Source of the DNA: an uncultured Actinomycetes bacterium
Lineage (GTDB): Bacteria; Actinomycetota; Actinomycetes; Nanopelagicales; Nanopelagicaceae
DNA: 28,349 nt
Reading direction: 5' to 3'
Assembly: GCA_903891755.1 (NCBI GenBank)
Contig: CAITFY010000123.1
Location: 1-28,349, forward strand
Each line of letters opens with the position of its first letter. The first letter of the stretch is position 1. Below the pieces are notes generated by a model. That model saw only the letters and a list, made by a program, of their open reading frames with translations. It was not told the DNA's origin and did not search any database. This document shows positions 7,282 to 14,674 of the stretch, one piece after another. The position numbers were made by a program, and so were the translations under genes.

Positions 7282-8589
7282 TTAGTGGCGTGCCAAGGCT
7301 CGCAGATCTTCCTGAGGAGTATGAGCCCTTGAAACCAGTTGATTTGGAAGCAGCGGAAGATAATTCAGACCACCACCAACATTGGAGACCAACGCGCCTC
7401 CATAAACCGGGTTCTTAGTCAGGATGGTAAAGCTGACTCCATTGAGTGCGCCAATCGGGTGCCAGAGCGCAGAAGTATCTCCGTAGATCATGATGCTCTG
7501 TGATCTCCCGTGCATGTCAATCCAATTTGCACGAAGCGCTGGTGAGCTCCCCACAAATAAGAAATTGGCGGCCGACCCCGCCAGATTGATCTTGAAATTA
7601 CTTAATGGGGTCAATTGGTTTGCCCAAGCGAAATCTGTTCCGCCGGTCGTAGTTCGAGTTAGTGCAGAGGCAAATATCGGTTGATCTGAAGAAATCTCAA
7701 TGCCATATGGCGTTGAAAGAGAGATCTGTGGCAGCGATACATCAACAACCTTTTGATGATGAACTGGGTAAGAATCAAAACCCAAAGGCGTAAATTTTCC
7801 TCCGCCCGAATACATGGAGAGATGCACATTTGCATCGATATTTCCTGGAACCAGAAAACGCAGTGTGGTAGCCGCTTTGGTGGACGATCCATAGAGCCCG
7901 GCCAAATAACTAGTGGTCGCGGGTGCGGCAACAGCTGTTACAAAACTTGCGCCGAGATCTTTTAACCCATTAACTCGGTGATCAAGGAGATAGGAAGTTA
8001 CGCGACCAGAATCTGTGACGACGTGAAGTGCCACTGATTCTTCCCCCGGTGCGATGCTGGAGAGTTTGAGATTTGCTGACGAGTTTGCTTTAACTCTCAC
8101 CGAGATTGGCGCTAAGGCTCCCTTGGCGCCAAAGGGATTTATCTGAACGGTGGAATCGCTCAGACCGCTATTAATTATTTGCAGGATTCCTTGGCTCGTG
8201 ACACTTGCAGAACCTCCAATGAACCATTGATCCGCGCCGCCAACGCTACAAACGGTATCCGCAGTACTTGAGCCAGATATTGATTCGAATGCAACCTCAG
8301 AGCCGGGATTGCCGCTCACAAATGTTGGTGTTGATGATCCACGAACTACCACGTTCTTCTGGCCGTGCAGTGTGATGGTCTTACCTGATACCAAACCAGT
8401 CGATAATCCTTTTGTTGGCAGCGAGATGCTTTCGGTTCCCCCACCTACAGCTGAAGGACAGACAACCGCTGGATAACTGCGATCCAAAGTGATGTGAGCC
8501 TTCGCCTGTGGAACCAGAGTGGCAAGAGCAACTGCTCCACCGATAAGTAAGGGTCCGCGAGTAACGAAGAGAAAAGTTTTAAATTTCAT
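7282..8589 (-). CDS. Secreted DUF5719 family protein
   Basis: A 435-residue exported protein. The N-terminus has a basic stretch, a hydrophobic core (about residues 14-27) and a likely signal peptidase site after QAKA, so the mature protein would begin near HITLDRS. The rest is rich in Ser, Thr, Gly and Val, with many short beta-like segments, no further membrane helix and two cysteines near VVCPS and TVCSVGG that may form a disulfide. I recognise the DUF5719 family, which in actinobacteria commonly follows the large glycosyltransferase encoded upstream of it. Only 2 bp separate its ATG from the glycosyltransferase stop, so the two are co-translated. A role as an extracytoplasmic partner of that enzyme, or in envelope polymer assembly, is inferred from context. 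Confidence 0.8.
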   Translation of the reverse strand: MKFKTFLFVTRGPLLIGGAVALATLVPQAKAHITLDRSYPAVVCPSAVGGGTESISLPTKGLSTGLVSGKTITLHGQKNVVVRGSSTPTFVSGNPGSEVAFESISGSSTADTVCSVGGADQWFIGGSASVTSQGILQIINSGLSDSTVQINPFGAKGALAPISVRVKANSSANLKLSSIAPGEESVALHVVTDSGRVTSYLLDHRVNGLKDLGASFVTAVAAPATTSYLAGLYGSSTKAATTLRFLVPGNIDANVHLSMYSGGGKFTPLGFDSYPVHHQKVVDVSLPQISLSTPYGIEISSDQPIFASALTRTTTGGTDFAWANQLTPLSNFKINLAGSAANFLFVGSSPALRANWIDMHGRSQSIMIYGDTSALWHPIGALNGVSFTILTKNPVYGGALVSNVGGGLNYLPLLPNQLVSRAHTPQEDLRALARH

Positions 8590-8591
8590 GG

Positions 8592-11500
8592 CTACACCAA
8601 TTCCTCAAGCGGAACTTGGCGGCGCTTTCGACCAGACGGTAGTGCCATAACTACAGCTATAAGCAAGGTTAAGAGCTCGAGGGAGATGAGCGCGCGATGC
8701 GTGGTTCCGTCAAAGAGCACGGTCACCTTTCCACTTGCAGGAAGGGTGAAAATCGGAAGCCCACTGTCAGCATGCTCAAGTGGAATATTTACACCGTTTA
8801 AAATCAATCGCCATCCGCGGTCATATTTCTCCGCCAAGGTAACTCTGCCGGGGCTCGTTGTTACTCCTAGCGCACCGACATCTCCCGCTGGAATCATCGC
8901 GCTCTTACCCGCACTATTGAGTAGCGCTACGCGAGGAGAAGAGCCGACGATGTGCCACACAATTCCAATTGGAGTGGCTGACATCCGAGTGAAACCTCCG
9001 ACACCATCGATCAATCGCGCAAGATCTTGAGTTACTGGAGCGCGCAAGAAGAGATATTGAATTCCGAAACTGCCCAGTACCTTCGCAGAGGTCAACCCAC
9101 TTCCTGCAACAAGTTCACTCACCGCGTTATTAATTTGCGGAGGCGTCGCAGTGGCCACATCCGCATCACCAAGTGTCAAAGGATTTCCTCGGGAGATAAA
9201 GAAGGTGGTGGCGCTCGAACTTGATTCGAGGACGAGGGTTTTAGGTTTTGCTGGGCTCTGGGCGAGCGAAGAGACAAAGGCAGGAACAACATCGACTTGA
9301 TCTGATTGAACCAGTGAAGTTGATTGGCCTACCAATATCCAGCCTGCAATTACGGCGGTGCTGAGAATTGATACCAGAGTGGCAATTGCAATCGCGAAGT
9401 GGCCTAAGCCCAAATTGCGAATGCGTAGATTGGGAACCACATTGCCGATAACCACGAGCATTGGCGGCACTAAGACGATGGTGATGATGAGAAAAGCGGT
9501 TCCTACAAAGACGGGTTCAGAGGCCCCGTGTCCTGGAATATGAAAATCGTTAAGCAAAATCGCCACCGCAAGTACGGAGGAGCTGATGAGCGAGGCCCTG
9601 CGCATAGAGCGTACGAAGAAGCTAAAGAGGAGGAGGAATGGAACGGGGGCTATTACCCACCATGGTGGCGAGCCCGCTCCACCAGGATTATTAAGAAGTG
9701 TCTGGAGCGTTCCACCATTGAGGATTGGAATTCCTGGAGCCACTAGGAATTGAGTTGGGTGAAGCAATGCACCCAGGGACCACGGAAGCGAGAGCAGGAA
9801 GGAGGTGAGCACTACTGCTAGGCGCCTATTAACGGGAGCGAATGCATCGCTCTCCATTAAATCAATCCAACCAGCTGCCCTATCAGCGGAGCGATAGACC
9901 TCCATAGCAGAGGCGACAAGGTAGGTAATGTGAAAGAGCAACCATGCTGCAAGCAGAATTGGAGAGAAGGTGCAGACCAGAGTCACAAGAAGAGTTAATG
10001 AGAATATCCGGCGCCACGTAATAGCGGTTATATCTAGCATTAAAGGTTTTAAAAAGATAAAGAGTGGGGCAAATAGATACAAGATCAAGATGTCGATACG
10101 CCCTTGGTTGAGAGAACTCCACAAGAGCGGGGTTAATACATAAATCAATCCACCAAAGGTTGACATGCCTTCTGGAATGCCAATGCGCCGCAGAGAGGTA
10201 ACAAAGATAACAAATGCCAAGGGAGGAGTTAAGAGGAAGAGCAAGGTAACGAAGAGTGAGAGATGGCCGAGCGTGACAAGAGATGCAATTCCAACAACTG
10301 GCATCCATGGAGGTGAGGCGACTGCAGAACCCAATCCAACGAGGTGCCACGCCTGTGCATAATTTCGAAGCAGGTCGACACCGCTCGCAGGAATGAATCC
10401 AAGTGCGCCGCCGGAGAGTGAACCAAATCGGGCACGTGCTGAAATGAGAGATAAGAAGACAATGGCGATCAATGCAAGTGAATCAGGCCGACGAACAATT
10501 CCGCGAAGGAGAGATCTCTTTGCGGGCGGTGCAAAATCTGGTTCATCAAAATCTTCACTCATCACTCCGAGATCGGAGTAAGAGCGGGCGAGATCAGAAG
10601 GCTCTTCAACGTGAGCGCCCTTTAATTTCAAAGCGATCGTATTTGAGACTCGATCGAGTCCAGCTCGAATTTGGCTTCCGCGCGGTGGAATGAAAGGTGC
10701 AACGACCGCGGGTGTGAGCAAGCGTTTTTTGCGGCGTGCTCGTCTGGCCTTAATGAGATCTGCTGGATGGATGATTAAGAGCGCGACAGCCGCAATCTCA
10801 TCACCGGCATAACCGGGCAATTTTGCAAGTAGATCGAAGATAACGCGGAGCAAGCTCGTGCCAATGAGTTGGAAAGTGAGCCAAGGCAGCATCCACCAGG
10901 AAGCATTTGCAAGTACGACATAGGCAGCATTTCTACGATCTAATAATAATGGGCGATGTAAGAATGCTTCAGAAACATCAACAACTCTTCGCTCACTCGC
11001 TGAGGCCTCTGCATGGAATGCACTTGCTGCGCCCACACACACTGCACCGAAACCTGCGACGCGAGCTCTCCACCCCAAATCAACATCATCACGAAAGAGT
11101 GCGAGGTTGGGATCTAATCCGCCCAACTCTTCAAAAGCTGCGCGACGAACCAACATGCCTGCGGTACTGACTGAGAGGACTTCTTTTATCTCATCATGTT
11201 GACCTTGATCTTGTTCGCGCGGTTCTAATCCCGTCCACCGCGCCCCATTCGGCGCGATTGAAACTCCAACCTCGAGGAGATGATCGCGGTCATACCATCC
11301 CAATAACTTTGGACCGGCGATAACAACTTGAGGTCGATCATGTAAAGCCGTTAAGAGAAGTTGCAGTGCATCTTTAGCCGGGGCGCAGTCGTCATGAATA
11401 AACCAGAGACATTCGTGGGCAGCGTCGATTTGGTCGTGCAATTTTGGTGAATGTTCAAGAGCAACTTCAATCGCATCTCCAAAACCAATATCACGATCAG

Positions 11501-11726
11501 CAGAGATGTAAGTGATTCCTGCTGCACGTAAGAGTTTAGGAGAAGCATCAAGAGAACCGGTATCAACTGCAATGATGCGGTCAATCCGCCTAGTTTGAGA
11601 AGAGAGGGCGGCGATGACTTCAGGGAGCCAGGTGGCACCATCATGCGTTACAACAATTGCGGTTACAAAAAATTTAGAGAGGTCTACATCAGTTGAGGTT
11701 GGGTGAAGCGAATTTTGCGCGGCCAT
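8592..11726 (-). CDS. Large polytopic family-2 glycosyltransferase
   Basis: A 1044-residue protein with an N-terminal GT-A domain (about residues 20-260). This shows TAIVVTHDGATWLPEVIAAL, the nucleotide-binding region IIAVDTGSLDAS, the metal-binding FIHDDCAP and the acceptor-region motif FRDDVDLGWRARVAG. Hydrophobic segments near 265-300, a basic cytoplasmic linker (RRARRKKRL, about 328-336), and about ten membrane helices between about 430 and 800 follow. A soluble, presumably extracytoplasmic domain precedes a last helix near 1012-1030 and a basic tail. This architecture fits envelope polysaccharide or lipid-linked sugar transferases. Similar giant GT2 proteins lie beside whiB in Streptomyces (from memory). 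It is 33 bp after whiB, with AAGGG about 9 nt before the ATG. Donor and acceptor cannot be read from sequence; GDP-mannose is plausible given manB and the guanylyltransferase nearby. Confidence 0.85.
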   Translation of the reverse strand: MAAQNSLHPTSTDVDLSKFFVTAIVVTHDGATWLPEVIAALSSQTRRIDRIIAVDTGSLDASPKLLRAAGITYISADRDIGFGDAIEVALEHSPKLHDQIDAAHECLWFIHDDCAPAKDALQLLLTALHDRPQVVIAGPKLLGWYDRDHLLEVGVSIAPNGARWTGLEPREQDQGQHDEIKEVLSVSTAGMLVRRAAFEELGGLDPNLALFRDDVDLGWRARVAGFGAVCVGAASAFHAEASASERRVVDVSEAFLHRPLLLDRRNAAYVVLANASWWMLPWLTFQLIGTSLLRVIFDLLAKLPGYAGDEIAAVALLIIHPADLIKARRARRKKRLLTPAVVAPFIPPRGSQIRAGLDRVSNTIALKLKGAHVEEPSDLARSYSDLGVMSEDFDEPDFAPPAKRSLLRGIVRRPDSLALIAIVFLSLISARARFGSLSGGALGFIPASGVDLLRNYAQAWHLVGLGSAVASPPWMPVVGIASLVTLGHLSLFVTLLFLLTPPLAFVIFVTSLRRIGIPEGMSTFGGLIYVLTPLLWSSLNQGRIDILILYLFAPLFIFLKPLMLDITAITWRRIFSLTLLVTLVCTFSPILLAAWLLFHITYLVASAMEVYRSADRAAGWIDLMESDAFAPVNRRLAVVLTSFLLSLPWSLGALLHPTQFLVAPGIPILNGGTLQTLLNNPGGAGSPPWWVIAPVPFLLLFSFFVRSMRRASLISSSVLAVAILLNDFHIPGHGASEPVFVGTAFLIITIVLVPPMLVVIGNVVPNLRIRNLGLGHFAIAIATLVSILSTAVIAGWILVGQSTSLVQSDQVDVVPAFVSSLAQSPAKPKTLVLESSSSATTFFISRGNPLTLGDADVATATPPQINNAVSELVAGSGLTSAKVLGSFGIQYLFLRAPVTQDLARLIDGVGGFTRMSATPIGIVWHIVGSSPRVALLNSAGKSAMIPAGDVGALGVTTSPGRVTLAEKYDRGWRLILNGVNIPLEHADSGLPIFTLPASGKVTVLFDGTTHRALISLELLTLLIAVVMALPSGRKRRQVPLEELV

Positions 11727-11759
11727 TATTTGGCACCCTTAAGAAAGAGAGCGTATGAA

Positions 11760-12062
11760 TTAAGCCGAGCGGCGCTTGAGGCGACGGCGCTCTCTCTCAG
11801 AGAGGCCTCCCCAAATTCCAAAGCGCTCATCATGACCTAGAGCGTATTCCAAGCATTCGGATCGAACATCACAGGAGAGGCAGACCCGCTTAGCTTCACG
11901 CGTGGAGCCACCCTTTTCAGGGAAGAAAGCTTCAGGATCGGTCTGGGCGCACAGTGCGCGCTCCTGCCAAGAGAGGTCTGGATTTGCAGAGCCAGAATTG
12001 CCCATACTTGTAAGACCACCCATTCCAAAATCTCCTTGAGATGCGACCTGGCGATCTGACAT
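11760..12062 (-). CDS. whiB: WhiB-family iron-sulfur transcription factor (WhiB/WhiB2 orthologue by synteny)
   Basis: A 100-residue Wbl protein. The four iron-sulfur cysteines are C38 (RALCAQTDPEAFFPEKGG), C61, C64 and C70 (VCLSCDVRSEC), followed by the family turn GIWGG (residues 82-86) and the basic C-terminus ERERRRLKRR that contacts DNA. Wbl proteins bind the principal sigma factor region 4 and act as redox- or NO-sensitive regulators. Its place near the glycosyltransferase, manB and ahcY matches Streptomyces WhiB and M. tuberculosis WhiB2, which control septation, so the same role is likely here. A GAGGAG lies 5 nt before the ATG, and a good sigma-70 promoter with a roughly 50-nt leader is visible, unlike many neighbours that look leaderless. 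Confidence 0.95.
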   Translation of the reverse strand: MSDRQVASQGDFGMGGLTSMGNSGSANPDLSWQERALCAQTDPEAFFPEKGGSTREAKRVCLSCDVRSECLEYALGHDERFGIWGGLSERERRRLKRRSA

Positions 12063-12067
12063 ACGAA

Positions 12068-12073
12068 CTCCTC
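12068..12073 (-). promoter_or_regulatory. Shine-Dalgarno of whiB
   Basis: GAGGAG on the minus strand, 5 nt before the ATG at 12062. It supports this start and shows that whiB mRNA has a leader. Confidence 0.8.
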
Positions 12074-12117
12074 AAACTCTTCGGCGCATAGCTAGAGATT
12101 AAATGCGGCTTGGGTGA

Positions 12118-12146
12118 ATTACACGCGTGTTATTACTGAGAGTCAA
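12118..12146 (-). promoter_or_regulatory. whiB promoter with palindromic spacer
   Basis: Read on the minus strand, TTGACT (12146-12141) and TGTAAT (12123-12118) are separated by exactly 17 nt, an excellent match to a housekeeping sigma promoter. The spacer next to the -10 holds the perfect 10-bp palindrome ACACGCGTGT (12121-12130), which overlaps the -10 box and could be an operator. The leader would be about 50 nt. Confidence 0.75.
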
Positions 12147-12156
12147 GTCCAGGAGG

Positions 12157-13161
12157 TTATTTTTTTCCTGAAAAGCCAAAAAATTGCCCGGAGGCTAGGA
12201 AACCTGCAGGAATCTCGCTATTTGCAGCTACAAAGGTATTCACCAGTTGGCAATTCTCACCAATTCGAGTATTAGCACCGATTACCGATCCCGCAATTGT
12301 TGCCCCTGCCCCGACGGTTGCTCCATGGCTTATAAGTGAGCCGGAGTGAATCTGCGCACCTTCGCCAATCTTTGCTGAGGTCGAAATCAATGACCCTGAA
12401 AGGCGCTGATACGCGCCACCTTCAAGTAACTCCTCAAAGGCGATCGAGTGCGCACGCCCTGAAATGAGATCGGAGGTGGCATTTAATAAGGCGCTTGGAG
12501 TACCGATATCTAGCCAGTAGGAAGAATCTAAGTAGCCAGAGAGAAGAGCCCCATCAGCCAGGAGTTCTGGGAACGTCTCTCGCTCTACGCTGACAACCTG
12601 GCCATCTGGAATTCGCTCAAAGACCTGACGGTTAAATATGTAGCAGCCAGCATTAATGATCTTTGTTGGCGGATTTTCCATCTTCTCATTGAAGGTGAGA
12701 ATTCGATTCCCATCCATCTCCACAACTCCAAAGGCTCTGGCATCAATAACTTCAGTGAGGTGCAGTGTTACATCAGCTCCTGACTTTTGGTGAAGAGCAA
12801 GTTGCGACCTCAGATCATGACTACTTAGTACATCGCCGTTGAAAATAAATACTGGCCCATCTCCGGTCAGGGATTTTGAGGCATTTAAAATTGCCCCTCC
12901 TGTCCCTAGCGCTTTCTCTTCAACGGCATATGAAATCTTGATGCCAAATCGTTCCCCATCACCAAAGTAGGGTTCGAAGACTTCGGCGAGATACGAAGTT
13001 GCTAAAACTATTTCGGTTATTCCGGCTTCGCGCGCCTTCACAATCTGGTGCTCTGTAAATGGAATTCCTGCAACTGACAACATAGGTTTTGGAGTGAGTT
13101 CAGTGAGTGGGGCGAGGCGGGTGCCAAAACCGCCTACCAACAAGATTGCCGAATTGCTCAT
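12157..13161 (-). CDS. manC: Nucleotidyltransferase, mannose-1-phosphate guanylyltransferase type
   Basis: A sugar-phosphate nucleotidyltransferase of about 334 residues. The N-terminus carries the nucleotide-binding signature AILLVGGFGTRLAPLTELTP followed by KPML, then VFIFNGDVLSS (metal site) and INAGCYIFNRQVFE. The last 80 or so residues have hexapeptide-like repeats (IGEGAQIHSGSLISHGATVG) that form a left-handed beta helix. It resembles M. tuberculosis Rv3264c, which makes GDP-mannose; glucose-1-phosphate specificity cannot be excluded. I prefer the ATG at 13161 (MSNSAILLVGG). An in-frame GTG at 13170 would add three residues and has no ribosome site; a weak GTGG precedes the ATG. It begins just after dapC, so it is probably coupled to it. 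With manB it would complete GDP-mannose synthesis. Confidence 0.85.
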   Translation of the reverse strand: MSNSAILLVGGFGTRLAPLTELTPKPMLSVAGIPFTEHQIVKAREAGITEIVLATSYLAEVFEPYFGDGERFGIKISYAVEEKALGTGGAILNASKSLTGDGPVFIFNGDVLSSHDLRSQLALHQKSGADVTLHLTEVIDARAFGVVEMDGNRILTFNEKMENPPTKIINAGCYIFNRQVFERIPDGQVVSVERETFPELLADGALLSGYLDSSYWLDIGTPSALLNATSDLISGRAHSIAFEELLEGGAYQRLSGSLISTSAKIGEGAQIHSGSLISHGATVGAGATIAGSVIGANTRIGENCQLVNTFVAANSEIPAGFLASGQFFGFSGKK

Positions 13162-13173
13162 AAAAGCCACTAT

Positions 13174-14232
13174 TTAACTAAGAATTCGAGCTGCCGCTGC
13201 AGCAATCTGTTCATCGGTAGCAGTTAGCGCGATTCGGATGTACTTCTCTCCGGCAGCGCCATAGAAACTTCCTGGGGTCACCAGAATTCCTAGCTCTGCA
13301 AAGAATGCGACGGATTCAAAATCTCGCTCTCCTCGGGTGCACCAGATATAAAGGCCTGCTTCACTATGCTCGATTGTGTATCCCAGTTTTGAAAGCGCTG
13401 GCCTTAAAATTTCACGACGTTTTGCATAACGCTCTGCTTGCTCATGAACATGGATTTCATCACCGAGCGCTGCAACCATCGCTGCTTGTACAGGTGCTGG
13501 AACCAGTAAGCCAGAGTGTTTACGGATCTCACGAATCTTTGCAATCAGAGCGGGATCCCCCACAATCAATCCACCTCGGTAGCCCGCAAAGTTAGATCTC
13601 TTAGAAAGGGAGTGGAGGGCGAGAAGATTCTTATTCTCTCCATCGGCAACGTTCAAAATAGAGATTGGTTTGAGGCCATCTTTGGATGCTGGGAAATTGA
13701 AGTAACACTCATCGCTGGCGACTACGGCGCCAGTTCTCTTCGAATACTCAATGACGCTTTCCAAATCCTCGCGCGGAGAAATTCGACCAGTGGGATTAGA
13801 GGGGGAATTGATCCAGACCAAATCTGCTGATGGCCAGTGCGAAACGTTGAAATCAACTGGCTCATGCTCCGCTCCAGCAAGGATGGCTCCTACCAAATAG
13901 GTTGGGTAGGCAATCTCCGGATATAGAACTTTCTTGGCTTCGAGTTGAAAAGCCAAATTAGCAACAACCTCTTTAGATCCAATGCTCGGTAGAACATCGA
14001 AATCGCCACTTGCTCCTAGAACAGAGGAAGCCCAGGTTCGCATAGCATCGCGAAGTGCTGATGATCCGATAGTTAATGGATATCCAGGGGCATTGGAGTG
14101 TTCGATAAGAGCCTGTTGTACAAAATCTGGGGTGGGATCTACAGGCGTCCCCACTGAGAGATCGATAATGCCGCCGGCATGCTCTTTAGCGCGAGCGCCA
14201 TATGGAGCTAGCAGATCCCAGGGAAAATCCAG
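13174..14232 (-). CDS. dapC: Succinyldiaminopimelate transaminase DapC, with a non-canonical start
   Basis: A class I/II PLP aminotransferase catalysing the N-succinyl-diaminopimelate step of lysine/DAP synthesis. Visible motifs are LSVGTPVDPTPDFV, the SPSNPTGR substrate loop, VASDECY, the PLP lysine in LHSLSKRSNFAGYRGG (about residue 211) and the C-terminal arginine region EKYIRIAL. The conserved N-terminus DFPWDLLAPYGARAKEH is encoded upstream of the first GTG (14154), but the frame is closed at 14247-14245 by the ferredoxin stop codon, and only AGA, ATC, AAA, CTC and CTG precede DFPWD. I therefore place the start at the CTG at 14232, giving 352 residues; an ATC at 14241 is the alternative. 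Starting at the GTG would delete 26 conserved residues. The pairing with ferredoxin matches fdxC-dapC in M. tuberculosis. Confidence 0.88.
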   Translation of the reverse strand: MDFPWDLLAPYGARAKEHAGGIIDLSVGTPVDPTPDFVQQALIEHSNAPGYPLTIGSSALRDAMRTWASSVLGASGDFDVLPSIGSKEVVANLAFQLEAKKVLYPEIAYPTYLVGAILAGAEHEPVDFNVSHWPSADLVWINSPSNPTGRISPREDLESVIEYSKRTGAVVASDECYFNFPASKDGLKPISILNVADGENKNLLALHSLSKRSNFAGYRGGLIVGDPALIAKIREIRKHSGLLVPAPVQAAMVAALGDEIHVHEQAERYAKRREILRPALSKLGYTIEHSEAGLYIWCTRGERDFESVAFFAELGILVTPGSFYGAAGEKYIRIALTATDEQIAAAAARILS

Positions 14233-14244
14233 GAGTTTGATTCT

Positions 14245-14565
14245 TTACTCGCCAGCCTTAGGCAGAGCTACAACCGTTGGATGGTCTGCATCGGTTGCTC
14301 CGACTTTGCTGGCGCCGCCAGGAGAGCCGATTGTCTGGAAGAAACCAGAATTAATCTCGCCGTACTGCTTCCACTCTCCAGGGACGTCATCCTCGTAATA
14401 GATGGCTTCCACAGGGCAAACAGGCTCACATGCACCGCAATCAACGCACTCATCAGGTTGGATGTAAAGCATGCGATTGCCCTCGTAAATACAATCAACG
14501 GGGCACTCCTCGATGCAGGACTTATCTTTCACATCAACACAAGGTTGGGCGATTACGTATGTCAC
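14245..14565 (-). CDS. fdxA: Seven-iron ferredoxin (3Fe-4S / 4Fe-4S)
   Basis: A 106-residue low-potential electron carrier of the FdxA/FdxC type. Cluster ligands are C9, C17, C21, C25 (CVDVKDKSCIEECPVDC) and C40, C43, C46, C50 (CVDCGACEPVC). The 8-residue separation of C9 and C17 is typical of the half that carries the 3Fe-4S cluster. The C-terminal extension, about 50 residues with VPGEWKQYGEINSGFF, is standard for actinobacterial FdxA. The start is a GTG at 14565 with AAAGGA 5 nt upstream. Its TAA closes the dapC reading frame 12 nt before the proposed dapC CTG, so dapC translation probably depends on ribosomes finishing fdxA. Redox partners, often cytochrome P450s or reductases, cannot be told from here. 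Confidence 0.95.
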   Translation of the reverse strand: MTYVIAQPCVDVKDKSCIEECPVDCIYEGNRMLYIQPDECVDCGACEPVCPVEAIYYEDDVPGEWKQYGEINSGFFQTIGSPGGASKVGATDADHPTVVALPKAGE

Positions 14566-14674
14566 GTCAATCCTTTCAAGTAGCGGTTCCTATCAACTGC
14601 GGAACAATATTCGTTTAGAGGGCAACAGGTAAGTGCCACAATAGGTAGAGAATAGTGGATAGAGGAGCATTTCA
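14566..14674. promoter_or_regulatory. Divergent intergenic region between fdxA and the CysRS-like gene
   Basis: This 109-bp gap must carry promoters for both directions. It holds AAAGGA for fdxA (14571-14576, minus) and GAGGAG for the plus-strand gene (14662-14667, 7 nt before its ATG). I found no -35/-10 pair good enough to report in either direction. Confidence 0.6.
14662..14667 (+). promoter_or_regulatory. Shine-Dalgarno of the CysRS-like fusion gene
   Basis: GAGGAG lies 7 nt before the ATG at 14675. It supports translation of the SH3-like extension, so the fusion is not an annotation artefact of choosing too early a start. Confidence 0.8.

Noticed and set aside
9883..10350. 155-residue open frame on the minus strand within the glycosyltransferase gene
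   Set aside because: It is an alternative frame of the well-supported GT gene, with a Cys/His/Leu-rich composition and no recognisable domain.
13174..14232. Frameshift or pseudogene in dapC
   Set aside because: The frame is uninterrupted from DFPWD to the stop with all catalytic motifs; only the start codon is unusual.
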